From positions 1 to 9,194 of the forward strand of contig JAIOTF010000099.1 in the NCBI GenBank assembly GCA_021107195.1: a stretch of DNA of 9,194 bases. The letters run 5' to 3'. Position 1 is the first letter of the stretch. The number at the start of each line of letters is the position of its first letter. A program made the translations under genes and the position numbers. Below, piece after piece: positions 1 to 7,686 of the stretch. Under the pieces are notes generated by a model. It saw only the letters and a program-made list of their open reading frames with translations. It was not told the DNA's origin and did not search any database. The stretch is from Anaerolineaceae bacterium. Lineage in GTDB: Bacteria > Chloroflexota > Anaerolineae > Anaerolineales > Anaerolineaceae.

Positions 1-1
1 C

Positions 2-859
2 CAATTATCCGCTACACCAAACGTGCATTTATGGTATCGCTATGCTGGAACACTTGGTCACCCGAATAAATTCGGCTATTTTGTGGCCCTGACTAGTATC
101 CTTAGACTTGAATCGTGGTGGAACATTCAAAAAGCGCTAATTAAAAAGACTATTTGGGTAATGTATCTGGGCATTCAACTCTTTGCAGTTGCCCTGAGTG
201 GCTCGGTTACGGCTTATCTGGGCACGATACTAGGTTTTTTTGCATTAATTATGTCATCTCGCTCTTCGCGGGTTAGATTTCTTAAATTAGCTTTACCAAC
301 TATTTGGATTACCAGCCTGATTTTAATGGGAGCGAGTATCTTCGGGAAAGATATCAACTTTACCGGGAAACAATACATGGATAGCATAATTAGCCGTTCA
401 ATCACCCGCGTCGAAGAAATTACTGTGCAGAGTCGCATGGGAATTTTCCGGCAGGCAGTAAATGAGATTTTAAACTCACCATTCATTGGCGTTGGATACG
501 ATCAAATAGCTACATCCGGGATTTCCCAGGAAAGTCGGATTTTGGATTATTCTGTACACAATTCACTGCTCCAAATTTTTTATACAGGTGGTTTTTTCTC
601 ATTTTTAGGTTGGTTAGCTATCTATGTTTATATGGGAAGGCTAGCAATACAAACACTGCAAAAGAAAAAGTCGACATTTCAAAAATATTTAGCAATTACA
701 GGGTGTACTTCTGCCATTTTATTGATGGATCAATTTCAGGATGCAATATATCAAAGAGAAAAGTGGCTGGTTATCGGCCTGTTGGTTGGGTATTCTTCCT
801 GGCAAGCCTTGAACAAACCCACAGCCAATAAGCTAGAAGGTGTGCGTAATGAAGCCTAA
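2..859 (+). CDS. O-antigen polymerase/ligase-like membrane protein (Wzy/WaaL superfamily), 5'-truncated by window edge
   Basis: Likely polymerises lipid-linked repeat units, or ligates the chain, on the outer face of the cytoplasmic membrane. The frame is open to the left edge: before the first possible start (GTG at 23) it reads QLSATPN, so the true start lies outside the window. Seen, numbering from the GTG: the conserved GTLGHPNKFGY segment (residues 9-19), hydrophobic spans at about 45-78, 88-106, 185-208 and 246-260, a soluble loop with SRMGIFRQAVNEI, then NSPFIGVGYD (151-160) and the SVHNSLLQIFYTGG motif (177-190). The GHPN and VHN...GG motifs are typical of the Wzy_C/O-antigen ligase family. 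The overall divergence of this family means polymerase and ligase cannot be separated from sequence alone; the position in a repeat-unit cluster favours polymerase. It overlaps the next gene by 11 bp, which suggests translational coupling. Confidence 0.85.
   Translation, partial: QLSATPNVHLWYRYAGTLGHPNKFGYFVALTSILRLESWWNIQKALIKKTIWVMYLGIQLFAVALSGSVTAYLGTILGFFALIMSSRSSRVRFLKLALPTIWITSLILMGASIFGKDINFTGKQYMDSIISRSITRVEEITVQSRMGIFRQAVNEILNSPFIGVGYDQIATSGISQESRILDYSVHNSLLQIFYTGGFFSFLGWLAIYVYMGRLAIQTLQKKKSTFQKYLAITGCTSAILLMDQFQDAIYQREKWLVIGLLVGYSSWQALNKPTANKLEGVRNEA
835..840 (+). promoter_or_regulatory. Ribosome binding site for the first glycosyltransferase
   Basis: AGAAGG lies 8 nt before the ATG at 849, inside the end of the upstream polymerase gene. 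It decides the start: the in-frame GTG at 840 overlaps this site and cannot use it, so 849 is preferred. Confidence 0.6.
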
Positions 860-2009
860 AATTTTAGTGGCCTGCCATTTCTTTCCTTACTATCGCCTAC
901 CAATTATGAAAGCCTTGACTACTGACCCGATAATAGACTACATTTTTTTTTCCGGCATGAGCACTGATATAGAGATCAAAACGCTAGATATCGAAACGGC
1001 ACAAAACAATAATATCCGCTGGATTATCAAAAAAAATTGGTGGTTTTTGAAAACCTTCCTTTGGCAACCTGGATTGATCAAGGATAGTTTTACGGGAAAC
1101 TATGATGCGATTATCTTTTTAGGAAATCCTTACTTTCTTAGTACATGGTTGGCGATTTTGCTAGCAAGGCTGACAGGCAAAAAAACTCTTTACTGGGCAC
1201 ATGCAACTGTCAGACAACAGCTCAGGGATAGAATTAAGGTTCTTTTCTTTCGCCTGGCTGATCATCTGCTTTTATATGGCAACCACGCCAAGAATGATTT
1301 AATTCACCGCTTTGGGTTTGACGAAAACAAAATCACGGTTATCTACAACTCTTTGGATTATGAAAGCCAGATTGCCGTGCGAAGCAAAATCACCCCTGAC
1401 ATTTTGGCTGAGACAAAGAAATTACTGTTCATTCACCCTGAAATCCCTGTTTTGGTTTTTATCGGCAGGCTGGCGGCTTACAAGCGCTTGGAAGATCTCG
1501 TTTACGTTTCCCAAATTTTGCATCAGCGAGGCCAACCTCATAACATATTATTGATTGGTGACGGCGAGGAAAAAGACAAACTGATTGAGCTGGTGAAAGA
1601 AAAACGGCTTGAGGAATATGTCAAGTTTTATGGGCCATGTTATGATGAAAACACACTTGCACCGTTAATCGCCATGGCTGATGTCTGTGTCTCTCCCGGA
1701 AATGTGGGTTTAACTGCTATCCATAGCCTTACCTATGGGACACCTGTGATTACTCATGATAATCCATATAACCAGGGGCCAGAATTTGAAGCCATTCAGC
1801 CCAATCGAACCGGATCGTTTTTTCGGCAAGGTTCTCTCGACTCGTTGACGGGCGCTATTCAGCAGTGGTTATCTCAACATCAAAGCTCACGAGAAGCTGT
1901 GCGCCAGGCGTGTTACGAGATTATTGACCAGTATTACAATCCTCAATATCAAGCCGCAAGTATGCGCAATGCTATTCTGCAATGTATCGATAGCACCCAT
2001 TTACATTAA
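849..2009 (+). CDS. GT4-like glycosyltransferase lacking the EX7E glutamates
   Basis: Predicted cytoplasmic, retaining, GT-B fold glycosyltransferase of 386 residues adding a sugar to the lipid-linked repeat unit; donor and acceptor are unknown. The N-terminal Rossmann half starts MKPKILVACHFFPYYR. The C-terminal half shows VFIGRLAAYKRLEDL (203-217, with the Arg and Lys that usually contact the donor phosphates), LLIGDGEE (234-241) and a late donor-site block GNVGLTAIHSLTYGTPVI (284-301). In classical GT4 enzymes this block carries Glu-x7-Glu; here the two positions appear to be Gly284 and His292, followed by QGPEFEAI (309-316), which offers other acidic residues. The fold call is firm, the chemistry less so. 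The start at 849 has a good ribosome binding site and overlaps the polymerase gene by 11 bp. T9 (943-951) and A8 (1029-1036) homopolymers lie near the 5' end. Confidence 0.85.
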   Translation: MKPKILVACHFFPYYRLPIMKALTTDPIIDYIFFSGMSTDIEIKTLDIETAQNNNIRWIIKKNWWFLKTFLWQPGLIKDSFTGNYDAIIFLGNPYFLSTWLAILLARLTGKKTLYWAHATVRQQLRDRIKVLFFRLADHLLLYGNHAKNDLIHRFGFDENKITVIYNSLDYESQIAVRSKITPDILAETKKLLFIHPEIPVLVFIGRLAAYKRLEDLVYVSQILHQRGQPHNILLIGDGEEKDKLIELVKEKRLEEYVKFYGPCYDENTLAPLIAMADVCVSPGNVGLTAIHSLTYGTPVITHDNPYNQGPEFEAIQPNRTGSFFRQGSLDSLTGAIQQWLSQHQSSREAVRQACYEIIDQYYNPQYQAASMRNAILQCIDSTHLH

Positions 2010-2050
2010 AATTCTTAAACGAGTAAATGTTCATAACATTGGAAAAATCG

Positions 2051-2701
2051 ATGGAAAATAAATCGAGCAACCATTATAACCAAGAATATTTTGATTGGCA
2101 AACATCCATTGGGCAGTTTGGAGGATGGGCTAACTTACCTAAATTCATCCAATTTATAAAACCAGAAGATACCGTTTTGGATTTTGGTTGCGGGGGGGGG
2201 TGGTTAATGAAAAACATTCCTTGTAAGCACAAGTTGGGGATAGAAGTGAACCCTGCTGCAGCGAAAATTGCAAGAGAAAATGGAATCGAAGTCTATGTAT
2301 CTGTTGACAACATTCCAGATGACTCTGTAGATGGGGTGATTTCCAACCATGCTCTTGAACACACCTTAAACCCTCTAAAAGAATTGCAATTGTTAAGGAA
2401 AAAACTTCACAAGAACGGAATCATCATCTTTGTTGTTCCTTGCGAATCTATTCACAATGAATATAGACAGGGGGATATAAATCACCATTTATATACCTGG
2501 AATTCCATGTGTTTGGGGAATTTATTTACCGAAGCGGGATTCAAGGTTATTGAATCCAGACCGTTTCCGTATAGCTGGTCACCAAGATTCGCAATAATAG
2601 CAAAAATCAGCGGAAGGCATATTTTTGATTTTGTATGTTGGTTATATTCCTTGATCAGACCGAATTATTCCCAAGTTCGTATTATCGCGACAAAGGAATA
2701 A
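2051..2701 (+). CDS. Class I SAM-dependent methyltransferase (Methyltransf_11/23 type)
   Basis: Predicted small-molecule or sugar methyltransferase of 216 residues, probably methylating a sugar of the repeat unit. Seen: YNQEYFDWQ near the N-terminus, motif I VLDFGCGGGW (42-51), the acidic strand-2 end GIEVN (63-67), DSVDGVISNHALEH (91-104, motif II/III region) and NGIIIFVVP (122-130). These are the usual class I Rossmann landmarks; the substrate cannot be read. Start: ATG at 2051 has GGA 7 nt upstream and gives a normal N-terminus. An in-frame ATG at 2027 would add eight residues but has only a weak upstream site. Codons for the three motif-I glycines are GGG GGG GGG, forming a G9 run at 2192-2200. 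It follows the first glycosyltransferase by about 40 bp and is AT-rich, like the next two genes. Confidence 0.85.
   Translation: MENKSSNHYNQEYFDWQTSIGQFGGWANLPKFIQFIKPEDTVLDFGCGGGWLMKNIPCKHKLGIEVNPAAAKIARENGIEVYVSVDNIPDDSVDGVISNHALEHTLNPLKELQLLRKKLHKNGIIIFVVPCESIHNEYRQGDINHHLYTWNSMCLGNLFTEAGFKVIESRPFPYSWSPRFAIIAKISGRHIFDFVCWLYSLIRPNYSQVRIIATKE
2192..2200 (+). repeat. G9 homopolymer inside the methyltransferase SAM-binding loop
   Basis: Nine consecutive G residues encode the three glycines of the DFGCGGGW loop. The tract sits about 140 bases into the gene, so slippage by one base would destroy the enzyme. Confidence 0.9.
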
Positions 2702-2770
2702 TTAATTTCACATCCATACCGATTCACAAAGAGGTATGCAAGTTTTATTTGCGTTTTGCAATGGCGACTA

Positions 2771-2800
2771 TTTGCGCTACAGACGCAGAAAATTCTTTTT
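2771..2800 (+). terminator. Weak candidate rho-independent terminator or attenuator
   Basis: In the 134-bp gap after the methyltransferase gene, TTTGCG (2771-2776) can pair with CGCAGA (2784-2789, one G-T pair) around a 7-nt loop, and a T5 tract follows at 2796-2800 after a short AT-rich spacer. The stem is short and the T tract is set back by six bases, so at best partial termination is expected. The rest of the gap shows no convincing gene. Confidence 0.25.
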
Positions 2801-2835
2801 CGCATTTTCATTTCTGGCTTTGTAGATAGGTTACT

Positions 2836-4035
2836 GTGTTCACAATCCACTTCTTCAAAAATAAAATGGAACCATACGATCAAATTGTACTAGTTGGTCA
2901 TTTGCCTCCTCCAAAAACGGGCCAATCCGCCGCATTCGAAATGCTAATGCAATTTATTCAACAAAAAGGATTTACTTATTTTGTTGTAGATATTGCTAGT
3001 AAAAATATTCATCGTACGGTAGGCAAATATGATTTTAACCGTATGATTGAATTGTTATCTTCCTTCCGATCCTTTTTGGGGCATATCATTTTTAGTAGAA
3101 AAATTATTTATTTGAGCATCGCACCTTCAAAAGCTGGCTTCTTGAGGGATTTCCTTTTTATAAATTTTGCTGCTTTATTCAAGCACAAATTTGTTCTTCA
3201 ATATCATGGTGGCGGTTATGATAGCTTTTATAATAATTCAAATCCTTTACTGAAATTATTAATACGTTTCACACTTAAAAAAGCCGATATTCTGATTCTA
3301 TTAAGTGAATATTTACGTAATCAGTTTTATTTTCTACCATTTGAAAGACCGAAACAAATTGTTGTACAAAATTGTATCTCAAAAGAAAGTAAGGTTTCCT
3401 TCAAAAGTCGTGTTCGAAAAGTTGGGGAGCCTATTTCTGTACTTTACTTATCAAATTTGATCGATTCTAAAGGTTATTTCGATTTGTTTGAGTCCATTAT
3501 TCTCTTAAGAAAAATGGGGATTGATGTTGCCGCTAATTTCTGTGGTGCATTTATGACCGTAGAGGATACACCGGAATCTATTTCGAATACTCATAGAGAA
3601 ATATTTATAAAAGCAGTAAACGATCAAAGTTTAAATGGCTCAATAAGATATTTTGATGTGGTCAGTGGACAACAAAAAGAACAAATAATCAACGAATCCG
3701 ATATTTTTGTTTTACCCACTTATTATATTTATGAAGGCTTACCCATTTCAATTATTGAAGCGATGGCAAGTGGTTTACCAATAATTACAACAGAATACCG
3801 AGGTATACCTAGCTTAGTAAATGATGGTGTGAACGGTTTTTTTGTGCCACCAAAATCTCCACAGAAAATTGCTGAATATATTAAATTTCTTTATGAAAAT
3901 CCATCTGAATATAATCGTTTGAGCTTACAAAGCCTTGAAATGTTTAATTCAAGTTTTACTGTAGATATGGTTCAGGAGAAAATGATAAGCGTTTTTCAGA
4001 GTTTAATGACGGTGAATAATAGAGACATGCTATAA
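2836..4035 (+). CDS. GT4 family glycosyltransferase
   Basis: Predicted cytoplasmic retaining glycosyltransferase for repeat-unit assembly, 399 residues from GTG 2836 or 389 from ATG 2866. Seen, 399 numbering: the N-terminal glycine-rich turn GHLPPPKTGQS (21-31), QYHGGGYDSF (122-131), VLYLSNLIDSKGYFDL (202-217, with the donor-phosphate Lys212), and a complete EX7E element EGLPISIIE (Glu300 and Glu308) followed by SGLPIITTEYRG and NDGVNGFFVPP. This is an ordinary, intact Glycos_transf_1 domain. Start is uncertain: GTG 2836 has AGG 5 nt upstream, while ATG 2866 (MEPYDQIVLVG) fits the family's usual N-terminus but lacks a clear site. The gene is markedly AT-rich (17 and 20 G+C in two sampled 60-base lines), consistent with acquisition from a low-GC source. 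Sugar specificity cannot be read. Confidence 0.88.
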   Translation: MFTIHFFKNKMEPYDQIVLVGHLPPPKTGQSAAFEMLMQFIQQKGFTYFVVDIASKNIHRTVGKYDFNRMIELLSSFRSFLGHIIFSRKIIYLSIAPSKAGFLRDFLFINFAALFKHKFVLQYHGGGYDSFYNNSNPLLKLLIRFTLKKADILILLSEYLRNQFYFLPFERPKQIVVQNCISKESKVSFKSRVRKVGEPISVLYLSNLIDSKGYFDLFESIILLRKMGIDVAANFCGAFMTVEDTPESISNTHREIFIKAVNDQSLNGSIRYFDVVSGQQKEQIINESDIFVLPTYYIYEGLPISIIEAMASGLPIITTEYRGIPSLVNDGVNGFFVPPKSPQKIAEYIKFLYENPSEYNRLSLQSLEMFNSSFTVDMVQEKMISVFQSLMTVNNRDML

Positions 4036-4037
4036 GA

Positions 4038-4127
4038 ATGGGTTTGTTATCAGTTATTTTGTCCAAATTTTCGAAAACTATTGGAGTTGAAGGACAAGGC
4101 AAAAAATGCAACATACAAGGGCAATGA
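4038..4127 (+). pseudogene. Short 29-residue ORF, possible remnant of a hexapeptide-repeat acyltransferase gene
   Basis: The ATG at 4038 follows the glycosyltransferase stop by 2 nt, and its TGA (4125-4127) overlaps an internal ATG of the next gene (ATGA at 4124). It reads MGLLSVILSKFSK and ends VEGQGKKCNIQGQ. The end resembles the start of left-handed beta-helix sugar acyltransferases (pattern I-x-G-x-G-N-x-x-I-x-G), which are common in such clusters. Beyond the stop the same frame gives nothing like an acyltransferase. It may be a gene tip left by cluster recombination, a small coupling peptide, or chance. No good ribosome binding site precedes it. Confidence 0.3.
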
Positions 4128-4834
4128 AATTATTATCGATCCTCCAGGTTGCATTTTATAGAAAAGCTTTAGTCAGTTATGGAGTGGCTGCTTCGGTGGA
4201 GCACGATGTTTTGCTTTGCAATTTAGGAAAAGAGATTAAATGTGTAATCGATATCGGCGCTAATAGGGGACAATTTGCGTTAGCTGCCAGAAAAAATTTC
4301 CCGGATGCTCGTATTATTTCATTTGAGCCTTTATCTGAACCAGCGGCAGTTTTTACATCTTTATTTCAGTCGGATCCACTGGTTACATTGCATGAAATCG
4401 CGCTTGGGCCGGAATCAAACGAAATGACATTCCACGTTTCCAACGCAGACGATTCGTCTTCTCTTTTGCCTATTTCGACTTTGCAAAATGAATTATTTCA
4501 TGGAACTGATGAAAAAGAGGTCAGAAAAGTAATTGTAAAACCATTAGATGCGGTGCTTTGCGAAGAAGACATCCAGGCACCGGCATTATTGAAAATGGAT
4601 GTTCAGGGGTTTGAGAAAGAAGCATTGCAGGGTTGTAAAAAATTACTGCCGTTGTTTGCTTATTTGTATATTGAGTGTTCTTTTGTTGAATTGTACGTTG
4701 GGCAATCACTGGTGCATGATGTGATCGCGTTTTTGAGCGAGTATGGCTTTGGATTATCCGGAATTTACAACTTGTGTTATGACGGAAAGGGGCTGGCTGT
4801 TCAGGGGGATTTCTTGTTTAGCCGGATTCAGTAG
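4106..4834 (+). CDS. FkbM family SAM-dependent methyltransferase
   Basis: Predicted O-methyltransferase of 242 residues, likely acting on a sugar hydroxyl of the polysaccharide. Seen: CVIDIGANRGQFAL (46-59, SAM-binding motif I), ISFEPLSEP (71-79), the KPLDAVL stretch (145-151), and LLKMDVQGFEKEALQG (161-176), which with DIGAN and FEP is the family signature. YIECSF follows at 188-193. The length is normal for the family. Start at 4106 has AAGG 6 nt upstream; the in-frame ATG at 4124 (MKLLSILQ) is an alternative, but its AGGG lies only 2 nt away. It overlaps the short ORF at 4038-4127. This is the second methyltransferase in the cluster, so the polymer may carry two methylations. It is AT-rich like the two genes before it; the composition changes after its end. 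Confidence 0.9.
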   Translation: MQHTRAMKLLSILQVAFYRKALVSYGVAASVEHDVLLCNLGKEIKCVIDIGANRGQFALAARKNFPDARIISFEPLSEPAAVFTSLFQSDPLVTLHEIALGPESNEMTFHVSNADDSSSLLPISTLQNELFHGTDEKEVRKVIVKPLDAVLCEEDIQAPALLKMDVQGFEKEALQGCKKLLPLFAYLYIECSFVELYVGQSLVHDVIAFLSEYGFGLSGIYNLCYDGKGLAVQGDFLFSRIQ

Positions 4835-4932
4835 TTTAATCCAGGTTAAATTCTATAGTGGCATGATTGTTTGCCTGTGAGAAGCGAAAATTGCTCGACA
4901 ATGATTAACTTCATATTCTCCTAGATATAAAC

Positions 4933-6165
4933 ATGAAAATTCTGATTCACGGGATCAATTTCACTCCTGAGTTGACCGGCATTGGGAAATATACCGGTGA
5001 GCTGGTTCAATTTCTGGTCGAGCGTGGCCACCATGTTCGGATGATCACCACGCCTCCCTATTATCCCCAGTGGGCTGTTCTGCCGGGATACTCTGCGTAT
5101 CGCTACCAGAAGGAAAGGGCAGGAAATCTTCAGGTCACGCGCTGCCCCTTGTGGGTTCCCCACAATCCAGGAGGGTTCAAGCGGATCCTACACCACCTTT
5201 CGTTCAGCCTTTCCAGCCTGCCTGTTCTGGTTGGGCAGCTTGGCTGGAAACCGGATTGGGTGCTGTCGATTGCACCATCCATTCTGAATGCACCTTTTGA
5301 TTTGTGTTTCGCCAGGCTGGCTGGGGCGCATAGTTGGCTGCATGTGCAGGATTTCGAGATTGATGCCGCCTTTGACCTGGGGATGCTTGATCAGCAATCG
5401 CTGCTGAGTGGTTTGGCCCGAGGGTTTGAGAGAGCGATCTTCCCGGGATTTGATGTGGTTTCTACGATCTCTAAGCGGATGATCGAGCGGGCTTTGGAAA
5501 AAGGGGTTGCAAAAGAGAAGACCGTTTATTTCACGAACTGGGTTGATACGGATTTTATTTATCCTCTCGATACCATTTCTCCGTTACGCAAGGGTTTGAG
5601 AATCTCCGATCAGCAATTCGTGGTGCTTTACTCTGGCAATATGGGCAGAAAGCAGGGATTGGAAATTCTGGTGGATGCTGCCCGAAAGCTGAAGGATATT
5701 GAAAAAGATATTCTGTTTGTTTTGTGTGGTGCCGGGAGTATGCAGGAGAAATTGCGGGCTGATTGCCGGACATTGGATAATGTGCGTTTCCTGCCGCTGC
5801 AACCGCTGGAGCAGTTAAATAACCTGCTTAATATGGCAGATCTGCACGTCTTACCGCAAAGTGCAAACGTTGCTGACTTGGTTTTGCCTTCGAAAGTATC
5901 CGGCATGTTTGCCTCTGGCCGGCCAGTTGTTGCCACAGCCAAAGAAGGCACAGAGTTATATCAAATCGTTTCGCAGGTGGGTTTGGTGGTTCCTCCGGGA
6001 GATGCCTTGGCGTTATCGCAGGCCATTCAGAAGGTGGTACGCAATCCCAATCTGAAGGTGAAATCAGGGGACGCCAGCAGGACATACGCACAAGAACATT
6101 TTTCAAAAATCAGAATTCTAACCCGATTTGAAGAAGCACTTCTTCAAAGGAAAAACAGGGATTGA
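4933..6165 (+). CDS. wcaI: WcaI-like family 4 glycosyltransferase
   Basis: Glycosyltransferase of 410 residues resembling WcaI, assigned as a fucosyltransferase of colanic acid synthesis in enterobacteria. It shares characteristic blocks with that family: MKILIHGINFTPELTGIGKY and TGE at 1-23, PPYYPQW (41-47), RCPLWVP (70-76), HVQDFEIDAAF (137-147), VSTISKRM (176-183), NW (202-203), VLYSGNMGRKQGLE (231-244) and ADLVLPSK (314-321). The length is close to the E. coli protein. The family assignment is firm; the fucose donor is not, since distant members may use other sugars. The ATG at 4933 is the natural start by homology although its ribosome binding site is weak. A 98-bp gap separates it from the FkbM gene, and base composition becomes GC-richer here. 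The initiating transferase gene follows 57 bp later, probably in the same transcript. Confidence 0.9.
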   Translation: MKILIHGINFTPELTGIGKYTGELVQFLVERGHHVRMITTPPYYPQWAVLPGYSAYRYQKERAGNLQVTRCPLWVPHNPGGFKRILHHLSFSLSSLPVLVGQLGWKPDWVLSIAPSILNAPFDLCFARLAGAHSWLHVQDFEIDAAFDLGMLDQQSLLSGLARGFERAIFPGFDVVSTISKRMIERALEKGVAKEKTVYFTNWVDTDFIYPLDTISPLRKGLRISDQQFVVLYSGNMGRKQGLEILVDAARKLKDIEKDILFVLCGAGSMQEKLRADCRTLDNVRFLPLQPLEQLNNLLNMADLHVLPQSANVADLVLPSKVSGMFASGRPVVATAKEGTELYQIVSQVGLVVPPGDALALSQAIQKVVRNPNLKVKSGDASRTYAQEHFSKIRILTRFEEALLQRKNRD

Positions 6166-6210
6166 TGGATTTTATTAGAGCAAGCATGATTTGGACAAGT
6201 GATCATTATC

Positions 6211-6215
6211 GGGAG
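6211..6215 (+). promoter_or_regulatory. Ribosome binding site for the initiating transferase
   Basis: GGGAG lies 7 nt before the ATG at 6223. It decides the start: the in-frame GTG at 6199 lies upstream of this site and would add eight unneeded residues. Confidence 0.65.
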
Positions 6216-6222
6216 TAATTTT

Positions 6223-7686
6223 ATGGAAAACGTCCAGTCGAAACATCAATTGATTCAGACCTCCGCTTTACGCAATTCATCTCATCGATTATATGCCAGG
6301 TATGCCCACTTGATCATGGTGGCCAGTTTGGTCTTTTCAGATGTGCTGATGATCTGCGCTTCAGGGGTGATCGCCAGCAGTTTACGTAATATTTTGCTTG
6401 GTCCAGGCCACCAGGCACTTCTCAATTGGCTGCCTGCCCTGGCACTGCTCTTTACCCTGGTATTTGTTTTTCGCGGGCTATATCCGGCGGTTGGCATGGG
6501 GGTGATTGGTGAATTTCGTTCCCTGACCATCACCATAAGCATGATCTATCTGATCGTATCATCCTTCAGTTTCATTATGCACAGTGTTACCCCCCTTTCA
6601 AGGTTGGCGTTTGTTTTTATGTGGGTATTGAGTTTGGCGCTGGTGCCAGCAGGGCGGATCATGATACGGGCGATATTGGCGCGCGCTGGTTGTTGGGGTG
6701 AGCCGGCGGCACTGATTGGCCCGGCTGCCCTGTGCCAGGAAATCGCTGAACGATATTGGGGAGATTTGAAGACCGGGATTTATCCACTCGCAATTTTTTC
6801 TCCATTTGATCAACAAAATGGATCCAAGACGAAGATACCGGTCAATGATATTAAAGAAATGATGCGGTACAGTGCATCGCATCATATTCATACTGCCCTG
6901 GTCATTTATTCCAGCCTGGATGAGCTGCCAGTTCTCCGCGAACGGTATCAGGATACTTTCGAGCGTATCATTTTGATCAGAGAAAATGATGATGACTTCA
7001 TGTTGAGTGGACTATCAGTGGGGGAATACGATGGCTCGCTCAGCTTTGAGATCCGTTATAATCTTTTGGATCGCTGGGCGCAGCGTCAGAAGCGGGTGAT
7101 GGATTTGATGGGGTCAGGTGCGGGGTTGATCCTGTTGTCACCTTTACTGGCGCTGATGGCTTTATTGATCAAGCTTGAGTCTCCCGGACCAGTTTTTTAC
7201 CGGCAGAAACGAATGGGTAAAAAAAGGAAAGTGGTTGGCATCGTAAAATTCCGCACGATGCTTGTCAACGCTGATCAAATGTTGCAGGAGTACCTGGCGG
7301 AAAATCCTGAGAAAAGGGAAGAGTGGGATCGGTATCAGAAATTACATGAAGACCCGCGCATCACCCGTGTGGGTGTCTGGCTGCGCCGTTTCAGTATCGA
7401 TGAGCTGCCTCAGCTCTGGAATGTATTACAGGGACAAATGAGCCTGGTGGGGCCTCGGCCGATCATGCTCAACCAGGAAACACAATACGGGGATAATCTG
7501 AAACATTACGTGCGCGTGCTGCCGGGTATCACGGGGATGTGGCAGATTTCAGGCCGCAATCATACCACCTTTGCCCAGCGTGCTGATTTTGACCTGAACT
7601 ATGTGATGAATTGGTCAATCTGGCTGGATATTTATATTTTGGTGCGCACGATCTGGGTGGTGTTATCCCGGGATGGTGCTTGCTAG
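6223..7686 (+). CDS. wbaP: WbaP-like undecaprenyl-phosphate hexose-1-phosphate transferase
   Basis: Integral membrane enzyme of 487 residues expected to start repeat-unit synthesis by moving a sugar-1-phosphate (galactose in classical WbaP) from a nucleotide sugar to undecaprenyl phosphate. Seen: four hydrophobic segments at about 30-52, 67-87, 103-121 and 127-147, a central cytoplasmic domain (about 155-275), then the PF02397 catalytic domain. That domain contains KRVMDLMGSGAGLILLSP (290-307, the membrane-dipping helix), ESPGPVFYRQKRMGK (319-333), VKFRTM (341-346), DPRITRVGVWLRRFSIDELP (377-396, with the catalytic Asp-Glu pair), MSLVGPRP (406-413) and LPGITGMWQISGRN (433-446). Four N-terminal helices plus the middle domain match the full-length WbaP/WcaJ architecture. 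WbaP versus WcaJ (glucose) cannot be settled here; the substrate is inferred. The start is fixed by GGGAG at 6211. Nothing looks damaged. Confidence 0.9.
   Translation: MENVQSKHQLIQTSALRNSSHRLYARYAHLIMVASLVFSDVLMICASGVIASSLRNILLGPGHQALLNWLPALALLFTLVFVFRGLYPAVGMGVIGEFRSLTITISMIYLIVSSFSFIMHSVTPLSRLAFVFMWVLSLALVPAGRIMIRAILARAGCWGEPAALIGPAALCQEIAERYWGDLKTGIYPLAIFSPFDQQNGSKTKIPVNDIKEMMRYSASHHIHTALVIYSSLDELPVLRERYQDTFERIILIRENDDDFMLSGLSVGEYDGSLSFEIRYNLLDRWAQRQKRVMDLMGSGAGLILLSPLLALMALLIKLESPGPVFYRQKRMGKKRKVVGIVKFRTMLVNADQMLQEYLAENPEKREEWDRYQKLHEDPRITRVGVWLRRFSIDELPQLWNVLQGQMSLVGPRPIMLNQETQYGDNLKHYVRVLPGITGMWQISGRNHTTFAQRADFDLNYVMNWSIWLDIYILVRTIWVVLSRDGAC

Noticed and set aside
2736..2825. A 29-codon + strand ORF (MQVLFAFCNGDYL...) in the gap after the methyltransferase gene.
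   Set aside because: The purine-rich AGAGG is only one base from the ATG, the product resembles nothing I know, and such short frames are expected by chance.
4837..4852. TTTAA...TTAAA inverted repeat just after the FkbM stop.
   Set aside because: Five AT-only pairs and no T tract; not a credible terminator.
4900..4932. Possible promoter before wcaI: TTGCTC, 17 bases, then TATTCT.
   Set aside because: Only 3 of 6 and 4 of 6 matches to the consensus boxes; expected by chance in this AT-rich gap.
5628..6106. Long minus-strand frames opposite wcaI.
   Set aside because: They lie antisense to a gene with clear family motifs, overlap one another in different frames, and show no recognisable domain.
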